The position numbers and the translations under genes were made by a program. Shown one piece after another: positions 1 to 7,651 of a stretch of DNA of 11,194 nucleotides (positions are counted from its first letter, which is position 1; each line of letters opens with the position of its first letter). The stretch is taken from assembly GCA_004552615.1 (NCBI GenBank), contig SFNZ01000060.1, positions 1 to 11,194 on the forward strand, given 5' to 3'. This DNA is from Bacteroidales bacterium (GTDB taxonomy: Bacteria > Bacteroidota > Bacteroidia > Bacteroidales > UBA932). Under the pieces are notes generated by a model, which worked only from the letters and a program-made list of their open reading frames with translations, was not told where the DNA came from and made no database searches.

Positions 1-1713
1 TGCATTCATGTTCATGATGTCAACCTCCCAATAATATGAGCCGTTGTCAATGAACATATTTCCGCCGGTCTCGGAAATCGAGTAAGCCGTTCCTTCGATG
101 ACGTTTCCGCCCATCCATACTTTTCCGTTCTTCACGAACTTGAATCCCTGATCGCCATTGTACATCGTCGCATAGCCTTTGTAGATGCCTTTTGAAGAAT
201 CCTTGAGATATACCTTCATGTCATCTGTCGGGCTCCAGCTGTGGCCTGAGTAGTTACCTGCCATCACGAGCCAGTCAGGCATGTTGACATCCACTGCATT
301 GATCTTCAGGTCAGATGAGGATGCATTGAGGATAATCTTGTAAGTAGCGTCCGCCTTGGTCATGGAGATGTTTCCGCCTCCGAAGTCCACCTTGTCGAGA
401 GTTCCGCCGAATGAATATGTCCAGTCGGAGTTGAAGCGGATCTTGAATCCGGAATCTTTGGCGATGGCCTGCTCAGGTGCGGTCCATGTCCTGGCGTCAG
501 CGTTCCACTCCATAGGTACGCCGGCTGCCCAGCCGTTGAAGTCACCGATGAGCTCGAGGTTCTTCACCTCTACCATTTCGATGGTGTTGAATTTCTTGTT
601 CAGCTTCACGAAATAGAATCCTGCAGGGCATACGATATTGTCACTTACCTGTCCCTTTCCGGTGACGTGAGCGAACTCAGTTGCGACACCGTCAATGGTG
701 CAGCCCTTCATCTCGGATGCAATCTCACCGATACCGAAGTCCACTCCGGACCATGAAGGAGCGGCGCTGAACTTGAATTGAACATCTGAACCATCCGCAG
801 TGTTCAGGTCAACAAATCCCTGATATACGCCTTTCTCGTTAGCAGATGCAGCGAGGGTAGGTGCAGTTGCAGGGCTCCAGCCCTGATGGCTTCCCGGAAT
901 CCACATCATTTCAGGGAATGTGGCTACGTAGGTGGTCACTTTCACTGTCACGGTGTTGGACGGGATTCCCTCCGGAATGCTCTCGCAATAAGCCATTACC
1001 TTAAGTTTAACCTCGGATTCTTGCTCTTCCACTCCGCCTGCGGCTACGACAGCCTCGTTAAGAGCGTCCACTGTGGTAGACCAACTTGTTGAATACAGAT
1101 TGGAAGCGAGCACTTTCTCATCTCCGTTACCAATCTGCATTGTGACTCCGTAGGTAACATCTTCACCGTAGGTCATCCTTGCATCGCTCCAGCTGAGGAG
1201 CTCAAGAACGCCGGCAGGGTTCTCCTTGTCCAGCACGATTGCCGCGAGGGAAGCCTCGAGGGCAGGAGCCACGGCATTGTCATAGACATATACCTTGATG
1301 GAGATGGCTGCTGATGTATATACATTGTCCTCGTCATCCTTGATGCTGGCATAGACCGACACTGTGTGGGTGGAGTTCTGCTCGAGCTGGAAGTTGCCCT
1401 TCAGGAAATCCCTGAAAGCGTTCTTTGAGGAGGTATAGAAAGTCTCCTTGAGATTCTGGGCGAGGGCTACCTCTTTCTCCCCGTTCTTCACGTAGAGGTT
1501 GTAGGTATAGACCTCAGCGTTGATGAATCTTGCGGCTGACCAGGAGAATGTCACAGCCTCTGAAGTTGTGCCCTCTGTGATCAGGATGTCTGAGTGGACA
1601 TCCATGACAGGTGCGACAGGTGCGGTCGAGAATGCGTCATTGCTCTCGATGGTGCAAGATGCTGCCGCGAAGCAGACTGCCGCTGAAGCCAATATGTTTC
1701 TTATTATTTTCAT
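1..1713 (-). CDS. SusF-like surface glycan-binding lipoprotein, five or more domains (C-terminus missing)
   Basis: This is an open reading frame of 571 codons that runs off the left edge without a stop. The N-terminus is a lipoprotein signal with lipobox AAASC and lipidated Cys20, followed by acidic residues (TIESND), which suits outer-membrane surface display. Two SusE-N/FN3-like domains follow (about 25-145 and 149-265), both built around an S-W-S/D-A-R core (Trp58, Trp175). Then come three starch-binding-type beta-sandwich modules: WIPGSHQGWSP from Trp271, LELIGDFNGW from Leu386, and LVMAGNYSG from Leu482. Known SusF has one N-terminal domain and three binding modules in about 485 residues, so this protein is longer because the N-terminal domain is duplicated. 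It starts 12 bases after the upstream susE-like stop, so the two are co-transcribed. The role, binding glucan at the cell surface without catalysis, is inferred from the SusE/SusF family. Exact ligand and full length are unknown. Confidence 0.88.
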   Translation of the reverse strand, partial: MKIIRNILASAAVCFAAASCTIESNDAFSTAPVAPVMDVHSDILITEGTTSEAVTFSWSAARFINAEVYTYNLYVKNGEKEVALAQNLKETFYTSSKNAFRDFLKGNFQLEQNSTHTVSVYASIKDDEDNVYTSAAISIKVYVYDNAVAPALEASLAAIVLDKENPAGVLELLSWSDARMTYGEDVTYGVTMQIGNGDEKVLASNLYSTSWSTTVDALNEAVVAAGGVEEQESEVKLKVMAYCESIPEGIPSNTVTVKVTTYVATFPEMMWIPGSHQGWSPATAPTLAASANEKGVYQGFVDLNTADGSDVQFKFSAAPSWSGVDFGIGEIASEMKGCTIDGVATEFAHVTGKGQVSDNIVCPAGFYFVKLNKKFNTIEMVEVKNLELIGDFNGWAAGVPMEWNADARTWTAPEQAIAKDSGFKIRFNSDWTYSFGGTLDKVDFGGGNISMTKADATYKIILNASSSDLKINAVDVNMPDWLVMAGNYSGHSWSPTDDMKVYLKDSSKGIYKGYATMYNGDQGFKFVKNGKVWMGGNVIEGTAYSISETGGNMFIDNGSYYWEVDIMNMNA

Positions 1714-1725
1714 GATTCAGTCCTT

Positions 1726-2799
1726 TTATTGTTTTTCATACACGACCACGAACGGGGTCCTGTTTGCGTAGAGCTTCACGATGTAGTCACCGGTGCCAGG
1801 GGTAGGGTTGTTGTTGCCGCCCTGGGTGAGCTCGAAGCCGCCTTCGATGTCGGAAGAAGCGACTGCGCTGCCGTATTTGAGGTTCCAGTCCTTGTCAAGC
1901 CTGAGCAGCCATCCGTCTCCGCCTTCGGTGAATGAGATCACAGGTGATACCCATACGTTCTCGGCAGGATCATAGGTGAACAGTTCATCGTCTGCCCAGT
2001 CGTTGAATTCTCCGATGATGCCGACGCGGCTGATGACCTGCTTGCTGACAGTCTTCTTCTTGGTGTTGATGTTGAGCCAGATAATAGGCTCCTCAGCAGG
2101 AACGGAGAAGTTTCCATCGCTGTTGGCAGGATCTGCAACCTCCCATCCGTCAGCTACATAGCCGTCGTTCATGCCTACCCAGCTGCCGCTTTCGTCAACG
2201 ACCTTGAAGTAGTAAGGAGTCTCGTCAGGGTTGGATACGTCCACGAGGATCTTGTACTGGTTGGTACCTGCTTCCATTTCCCATACTTCTGTTCCGAACT
2301 GTGACCATCCCTGATATTTTCCAGGAAGCCAAATGTTCTTCTTAGGAGGAAGGTAGGTATATACGCTATAGGAAATCGGGCTTGATACGAGGGCATCAGT
2401 GGTCTCTGACCCATAGATGTTGGCCTCTACATAGGACTCGATTTTCACGTTCTGGTTTTTCGGACCGCCAAGGTCGTTGCAGATGACACCCACGATGTCA
2501 CCTTTGGAGATGGTCAGGCGGTTGTTGTAGGACTGTCCGAGGAGGGCGGTCTTCTCGCCGAGCCTTGCATAGAGGGAGTATTCAATCTGTGTGGCAGCTC
2601 CGAAATCGGCTGCGCTCCAGGTGAACACCACTTTCTCAACGTTGGATGTATTGCCGTCAGAAATGATGTCAGCCATTTCGGAGAGAACCGGCTTTACATT
2701 GGTTTCTGCGGTGCCGATCTCTGTCCTGTCCAGATCAATCGTACAGGAAGCGAGCAGTGAAGCGGCTGCAAAAAATGATAAATATTTAATTGCTTTCAT
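1726..2799 (-). CDS. susE: SusE-like outer-membrane starch-binding lipoprotein
   Basis: The protein has 357 residues from the ATG at 2799; an in-frame TTG two codons upstream is less likely. A lipoprotein signal ends in LLASC with Cys19, followed by TIDLD, an acidic stretch suited to surface export. An N-terminal SusE/FN3-like domain (about 30-150) contains the FTWSAADF core at Trp61. Two binding modules follow, beginning at IWLPGKYQGW (Trp157) and VGIIGEFNDW (Val259, Trp268). This one-plus-two plan and the length fit SusE of the Bacteroides starch system (about 387 residues), which binds starch on the outer face of the outer membrane and assists SusCD. The last module contains a flexible Gly/Asn/Pro linker (GGNNNPTPGTG) before its final strands. 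The gene lies 17 bases after the susD-like stop and 12 bases before the SusF-like start. Starch as ligand is inferred from the family; other alpha-glucans are possible. Confidence 0.87.
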   Translation of the reverse strand: MKAIKYLSFFAAASLLASCTIDLDRTEIGTAETNVKPVLSEMADIISDGNTSNVEKVVFTWSAADFGAATQIEYSLYARLGEKTALLGQSYNNRLTISKGDIVGVICNDLGGPKNQNVKIESYVEANIYGSETTDALVSSPISYSVYTYLPPKKNIWLPGKYQGWSQFGTEVWEMEAGTNQYKILVDVSNPDETPYYFKVVDESGSWVGMNDGYVADGWEVADPANSDGNFSVPAEEPIIWLNINTKKKTVSKQVISRVGIIGEFNDWADDELFTYDPAENVWVSPVISFTEGGDGWLLRLDKDWNLKYGSAVASSDIEGGFELTQGGNNNPTPGTGDYIVKLYANRTPFVVVYEKQ

Positions 2800-2816
2800 A
2801 ATCAAAGACTCAAATT

Positions 2817-4487
2817 CTAATAACCAGGGTTCTGTTTAAGATTGCTGTTGGCGCTGAGGTCGCTCTGGATGATAGGGAAGATGGTCTTGTATTCAGGGAT
2901 TGAGACCTTTCCGTTGAGCACGCCTCCCTTCTGGGTCCAAGGATAGCTCATGGACGTGAAGTAGCCGTATCTTATGAGATCCACGCGGCGGTGACCCTCC
3001 CACATGAACTCGCGTGCCCTTTCGTCAAGCAACCAGTCGAGGGTGATGTCGGCAGGAGTTACCACACCGGCGCGTTCGCGGAGTTCCTTGACATAGCTTA
3101 TTGCTGTAGCGTCCTTGACATTGCCGCCGTTCAGGCGTGCATCAGCCTCTGCGTAATTGAGATACATTTCCGCGAGACGGAAGATAGGCATGTCGGTGGA
3201 TGAGAGCTTGTAGTTTCCTGCAGCGCTCTCAGACTGGTCGAGTGTGCCCTTTGAATTCAGGCCGTTGTATTTCCAGCAGAGCCAGCCGGTAGCCATGAGG
3301 GACGGGTCGAATGCCTCCTCGTTGCCGTTGTTGGTGAAGAATGCACGCTGGTCGCTGGTCGCGCGGTTGTAGCCGTAGACATTGTTCTTGTTGCCCCATT
3401 CCACGTCCTTGAGCTCAAATCTTGCAACGTAGTCTGCCGGTACATGGTAACCTGCCCAGTTCTCGGCGTTGATCTTGCCCTCGGCAATTCCGAGGTCGGC
3501 TCCGATGAGAAGATTGCATGCCTCGTTGAGGGAAGCGGAAGTGAATGTTGTGGTACCGCCCCAGCTCTGGCATGAAACGCGGTCGTAAGCCACTGCGAAG
3601 ATGAACTCGTCAGCTGAACCGTTGGTGGTGTTGTCCTGGCGGAACAGGTCTGAATATGGCTTGTGGATGCTGTAGCCCATATCAATGACCTTCTTGGAAG
3701 CATCCTTTGCATCCTGCCATCTTGCGGTGCCGGTGTAAACCTCTGCGTTGAGGTACATACGGCTGAGGAGAGCCCAAACGGAGCCCTTTGTAGGCCTCGG
3801 GTAAGGAACGGCACCCTTTTCAGGCATTGCGCTTTCGTCTGATGCGAGGTCGAGAAGCTCGGTCTCGAGCCAGTTGAAGAGGTCAGCCCTCTGGATCTGA
3901 ACAGGGTTGGCACCTCCGATGTTCTCAGGCATTGGGAAAGGAGGGTTTCCGAACTCGTCCATGAGGATGTAGAAGAACAAAGCCCTGTGGAATCTTGCCT
4001 CGGCACGGTAACCTGCGACAGTCTCCTTGAGATGTCCCTGTCCGCGGGATTCGAGCTTGCTTTCGGTAGTCTGGAGAAGATACTCGTTGACAAGGGCGAT
4101 GGCCTTCACCGCACGGGTGTAGACAGCCACCATGGCGTCATTTGTACCGGAACCCCATGAGTCGTTCTGGAGGTCGGTGAGGTAAGAGTCACCCCACACG
4201 CACTTGAGGGCGTCGCAGGTCATCTCGTTGAGGTTGAACCACTGCCTGAGGAACTCTGACTGTCCGGAGTCGGAGAAGCCGAGGTCGTTGGAGCCCGGGT
4301 CATCCTGGCCTACGAGCATGTAGTAGCCGTTGATATATGCAAGGGCGCTGAGATAGTTGGACTCATCCGCATATGCGTTCTCCGAAGTGAAGTCGGTCTC
4401 GTTCAGAGGCATCGTGTCCAGATCTCCGAGACATGATGTGAACGTCAGCGCGAGAGCAAGGATAAGTATTTTGTTCAATATTTTCAT
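2817..4487 (-). CDS. susD: SusD/RagB-family outer-membrane glycan-binding lipoprotein
   Basis: The protein has 556 residues with lipoprotein signal LTFTSC (Cys19) followed by LGDLD. The N-terminal SusD-like region includes ETDFTSENAYADES (about 30-43) and the helix GYRAEARFHRALFFY (159-173) followed by DEFGNPPF, a hallmark of the family's TPR-like helices. The C-terminal SusD/RagB block spans about 432-508: PIFRLAEMYLNYAEA, then LRERAGV, then LLDERAREFMWEGHRR and DLIRYG. The ending FPI...NLKQNPGY is typical. SusD proteins sit as a lid on the SusC barrel and deliver oligosaccharide into it. An aromatic-rich stretch (QWFNLNE and GDSYLTDLQNDSW, about 82-111) could contribute to ligand binding, but I cannot align it residue by residue. 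Unusually, 148 bases separate it from the susC stop; the downstream gap to susE is only 17 bases. Confidence 0.96.
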   Translation of the reverse strand: MKILNKILILALALTFTSCLGDLDTMPLNETDFTSENAYADESNYLSALAYINGYYMLVGQDDPGSNDLGFSDSGQSEFLRQWFNLNEMTCDALKCVWGDSYLTDLQNDSWGSGTNDAMVAVYTRAVKAIALVNEYLLQTTESKLESRGQGHLKETVAGYRAEARFHRALFFYILMDEFGNPPFPMPENIGGANPVQIQRADLFNWLETELLDLASDESAMPEKGAVPYPRPTKGSVWALLSRMYLNAEVYTGTARWQDAKDASKKVIDMGYSIHKPYSDLFRQDNTTNGSADEFIFAVAYDRVSCQSWGGTTTFTSASLNEACNLLIGADLGIAEGKINAENWAGYHVPADYVARFELKDVEWGNKNNVYGYNRATSDQRAFFTNNGNEEAFDPSLMATGWLCWKYNGLNSKGTLDQSESAAGNYKLSSTDMPIFRLAEMYLNYAEADARLNGGNVKDATAISYVKELRERAGVVTPADITLDWLLDERAREFMWEGHRRVDLIRYGYFTSMSYPWTQKGGVLNGKVSIPEYKTIFPIIQSDLSANSNLKQNPGY

Positions 4488-4635
4488 ACTATCAAAAATT
4501 TTTACATTCTAAAACTTTTTGAGAGTCTGATAGCCGTTCGCTATCGCTCTCTCTCACGATGAAAATCATTTGATATTGCCTTCCGGCGAAAATATATCAA
4601 GGATTTTCATGTTCGGTTCATAATGTCTTCCCTCC
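4488..4635 (-). other. Untranslated spacer between susC and susD
   Basis: This 148-base spacer is much longer than the other gaps in the operon. In the minus-strand sense it holds a 14-codon reading frame (4566-4610), a strong stem-loop (4521-4553), and an A/T-rich stretch with the palindrome AAAAATTTTT (4494-4503) just before the susD start. No convincing Bacteroidetes promoter was found in it. Continuous orientation and family context suggest that transcription reads through. Confidence 0.6.
4521..4553 (-). promoter_or_regulatory. Stem-loop in the susC-susD intercistronic mRNA
   Basis: The inner stem GATAGC/GCTATC (4529-4534 with 4540-4545) is perfect with a five-base loop. An outer stem GAGAG/CTCTC (4521-4525 with 4549-4553) is separated from it by a three-by-three internal loop. 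On the minus-strand transcript the hairpin is followed by A residues rather than a U run, so it is not a classical intrinsic terminator. It lies 33 bases before the susD ATG. It could stabilise the 3' end of the susC message, be a processing or attenuation site, or be a protein-binding site. The structure is seen in the sequence; the function is inferred. Confidence 0.5.
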
Positions 4636-7626
4636 TTAGAATGTGATGTTAAGACGGATTGTGTAGAGACGAGGACGAGGATAGATTTCTGTGTCCACGC
4701 CGTCCGTGTCGTTGATTTCAGGATCGAGACCTGAATATTTGGTGAATGTGCATACGTTCTGCACTGAACCTGCGAGACGGATCTTGAGATCGTTCTTGAG
4801 GTTGAAGGTATATCCGAGGTTGATGTCGTCGATCTTGAAGAAGGTTGCATCCTCGATGAAGAGGTCTGAATACTTCTGGCTCTCGGCTGTGGAGGCGTGC
4901 CAGCCCGGAATCAGCCACTCGCGGCTCAGGTTGTTGATGTATGACTTGGTGTAGTCATCGCTGTAGGATGAAGCATAACCCATCGCGTTCTTGTTGATGA
5001 GCTCGGCTCCGATGGCTCCGTGTCCGTTGAGACCGAGATCCCAGTTCCTGAACCTTACCTGGGTGTGAATACCGTAGTATGCCCAAGGTGTAGGGCTGCA
5101 GCCTGTCAGGTAGCGGTCCTCGGAGTTCACGACTCCGTCACCGTTCCTGTCCACGAGAGCGTTCTGGATAGGGTTGCCGTCAGAGTCGTAGAGCTGCTCG
5201 TACAGGTAATATGTGTAAGGAGCATAGCCTGCCCTGTGGAGGGAGGTGAAACCTACGTTGGAACCCATTGACTTGCCGACCTCGACTCCGAGATAGGTGT
5301 CGTCATCATTGGTGAGTTTGGTGATCTTCACGTCCTGGAAGGTGATGTTTCCGCCGATCTCCCAGTGCCAGTCCTTTGTCTCGACCGGAATGAAGTTGGC
5401 TGAAATCTCGATACCCTTGTTCTCCATGTTTCCGATGTTGGAGATAATCTGCTTTCCGAAGTTGGATCCGAGAGGAATCGAAATATTGTTGAGGAGGTCG
5501 TAGGTCTTGCGGAAATATCCCTCGACGCTACCGGTGATCCTGCCGTTGAGGAATCCGAAGTCGATACCCACGTTGGTAGTCTCGGTGGTCTCCCATTTGA
5601 TGTTAGGGTTGTATGCGAGAGGGGAGAGTACGCTGAATGACTGTCCGTTCTGGCCCATAGGATACTGCATGGTCACAGAAGATGACTTGTAGTATCTTGC
5701 GATGTAAGGATAGTAGTCATCACCGATGTCCTGCTGGCCGGTGCGACCCCAGCCCACGCGGAGTTTCAATGCGGATACGGCGTGGCTGTCCTTGAGGAAG
5801 CTCTCGTTGGCAATGTTCCATGCAAATGCTGCTGAAGGGAAGAAGCCCCATCTGTTCTTGGATGAGAAACGGCTGGATGCATCACCCCTCGCGGTGAATG
5901 TGAAGAGATATCTGGAATCGTAGCTGTAGTTGATACGTCCGAAGAATGAGAGGAGGTAATACTCCTTGGCATCGGTAGGTGCGATGTGGTACTCTCTCTC
6001 CCTGTCGTTGTTGTAATACTGGGAGTTATCGTACCTTACGTAGTTGTGCTGCCATGAGTAACCGGCCATCGCATTGAAATTGTGCTTTTTGCCGAAGGTC
6101 TCATTGTAGTCCACATAAGCCTCGAGGAGCATGTTCCTGTTGTAGTTGGTGTACTTCTCGAAGAGGTCCGGGGCGCTGCGGAGAGAACCTACTGAACCGA
6201 GCTCGTTGTATTTCTCGCCGTCTGTCCTGGCTACGTCGAGACCGAGGTTGAGGTTTGCCCTGAGGGACTCGAGGCCGTGTACCTTGTAGTCGATCTGGAG
6301 GTTGCCTACACCTCTCCATGTATGTCCGTAGTTCACGTAGTCATATACAGAAGAGAGAGGGTTGGTGCTTGCCATGGTATTGGCGGTGCCTGCCGAGAGC
6401 CAGTTCCAGTAGCCGTTGGAAACGACTGACTTGTCGATATTTCCTTCAGAGTCGGTGAAATATATAGGCTTGGTAGGGTCGAACGAGAGGGCGCTGCCCA
6501 CTGCATTGTTGGCCCAGTTGGTGTGCTGGTAAACGGCCTTTGCGTTGAAGTTGATTGACAGATGGTCATCGAAGAACTTCGGAGAGAGGCTGATGTCGAG
6601 GTTTGCCCTCTGGTTGTCACCGACCTTGATGGTAGCCTGGTCGTAATTGTAACCGAGGCTGGCCCTGAACGGGAGCTTGCCGCCTGAATAGAGGCTGAGG
6701 TTGTGGTCAGTATTGATGGCGAGCCTGTAGATTTCTGACTGCCAGTCAGTGTCGTACATTGTTCCGTTCACTCCGAGCAGGTGTGCGGACTCAGGCCTGT
6801 ACTGCTGGATGTATTCAGCGAATTCCTTGCCGTTCATCATGTCGATGACATCGGCGTTCTGCTTGATGGATGCACTGCCGTTGTAGCTTACATGAAGGCC
6901 TTTGCCCTTGCCCTTCTTGGTGGTGATGATGATCACACCGTTGGAAGCGCGGGAACCGTAGATTGCGGTTGCGGAAGCATCCTTGAGGACTGAGTATGAT
7001 TCGATGTCGTTAGGGTTCACGGTTGCGAGAGGGTCTCCCATTCCTGCTCCTCCGTCTTTCGTGACAGGCACACCGTCGATGACGATGAGAGGGTCATTGG
7101 AAGCTGTGAGGGAAGCGGCTCCGCGGATACGGATGGTGGAAGATGCACCAGGCTGTCCGTTGGCAGGAGTGATGAGGAGTCCGGATACCTTGCCCACGAG
7201 CATGGAACTCGGAGATGTGACTGCACCCCTGTTGATCTCTTCGGCCTGGATTGCGACAACCGAGCCTGTCATGTCGTCTTTCTTGACAGTACCGTAACCG
7301 ATGACCACTACGTCGTCCAGGAAGAGGGCGTCTTCGCTGATGAGGATCTTCGCAGGAATCTGTGATGCGGTGAATGTCTGTGTCGAATAGCCGATGCAGC
7401 TTACTTCTACTATCGCGTCGGCGCTGGACACCTTGAGGATGAAGTCTCCGTCAAGACCTGTGGACACGCCATTGGTGGTCCCTTTTTCAAGGACTGTGGC
7501 ACCGATGACAGGCCCGGCCTGATCGACGACTATTCCTTTGACCTCATATCCGCCCTGGGCGAATACAGGCGCAGCCAATGTGCATGAGAGCACCAAGGCT
7601 GCAAATAGAGTCATTATTCTATTCAT
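4636..7626 (-). CDS. susC: SusC/RagA-family TonB-dependent outer-membrane transporter
   Basis: The protein has 996 residues from the ATG at 7626. This start gives a clean type I signal peptide (MNRIMTLFAALV...APVFA, likely cut after Ala23) and avoids overlap with the preceding gene; an in-frame TTG at 7665 would add an Asn-rich stretch and overlap it. A carboxypeptidase-D-like regulatory domain spans about 27-105 (YEVKGIVVDQAGPVIGATV, CIGYSTQ). The TonB-box region DDVVVIGYG (104-112) follows, then the plug domain with IRIRGAASL, PLIVIDGVPV and the SusC hallmark SVLKDASATAIYGSRASNG (212-230). The remainder is the barrel, ending YPRPRLYTIRLNITF with a terminal aromatic residue, as outer-membrane barrels do. 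It would import oligosaccharides delivered by SusD, driven by TonB-ExbBD. Length is normal for the family. Substrate is not determined by the sequence; alpha-glucan is inferred from the SusE/F neighbours. Confidence 0.96.
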   Translation of the reverse strand: MNRIMTLFAALVLSCTLAAPVFAQGGYEVKGIVVDQAGPVIGATVLEKGTTNGVSTGLDGDFILKVSSADAIVEVSCIGYSTQTFTASQIPAKILISEDALFLDDVVVIGYGTVKKDDMTGSVVAIQAEEINRGAVTSPSSMLVGKVSGLLITPANGQPGASSTIRIRGAASLTASNDPLIVIDGVPVTKDGGAGMGDPLATVNPNDIESYSVLKDASATAIYGSRASNGVIIITTKKGKGKGLHVSYNGSASIKQNADVIDMMNGKEFAEYIQQYRPESAHLLGVNGTMYDTDWQSEIYRLAINTDHNLSLYSGGKLPFRASLGYNYDQATIKVGDNQRANLDISLSPKFFDDHLSINFNAKAVYQHTNWANNAVGSALSFDPTKPIYFTDSEGNIDKSVVSNGYWNWLSAGTANTMASTNPLSSVYDYVNYGHTWRGVGNLQIDYKVHGLESLRANLNLGLDVARTDGEKYNELGSVGSLRSAPDLFEKYTNYNRNMLLEAYVDYNETFGKKHNFNAMAGYSWQHNYVRYDNSQYYNNDREREYHIAPTDAKEYYLLSFFGRINYSYDSRYLFTFTARGDASSRFSSKNRWGFFPSAAFAWNIANESFLKDSHAVSALKLRVGWGRTGQQDIGDDYYPYIARYYKSSSVTMQYPMGQNGQSFSVLSPLAYNPNIKWETTETTNVGIDFGFLNGRITGSVEGYFRKTYDLLNNISIPLGSNFGKQIISNIGNMENKGIEISANFIPVETKDWHWEIGGNITFQDVKITKLTNDDDTYLGVEVGKSMGSNVGFTSLHRAGYAPYTYYLYEQLYDSDGNPIQNALVDRNGDGVVNSEDRYLTGCSPTPWAYYGIHTQVRFRNWDLGLNGHGAIGAELINKNAMGYASSYSDDYTKSYINNLSREWLIPGWHASTAESQKYSDLFIEDATFFKIDDINLGYTFNLKNDLKIRLAGSVQNVCTFTKYSGLDPEINDTDGVDTEIYPRPRLYTIRLNITF

Positions 7627-7651
7627 AGAGGATTTTGTTTGGTTATTTATA

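Noticed and set aside
2800..2805. TTG start two codons upstream for the SusE-like gene.
   Set aside because: The ATG at 2799 begins directly with a normal lipoprotein signal, so the rare start is not needed.
3257..4093. A 278-codon minus-strand frame inside susD.
   Set aside because: It is an out-of-frame reading of susD, very rich in Ser, Thr and Arg, with no domain pattern.
4521..4553. Intrinsic transcription terminator after susC.
   Set aside because: The stem is followed by A residues, not U, on the coding strand, and susD-susE-susF have no clear promoter of their own after it.
4488..4620. Separate promoter for susD in the spacer.
   Set aside because: The best -7-like boxes (TATTTTCG and AATTTTTG) each have a mismatch and no TTG at the proper distance.
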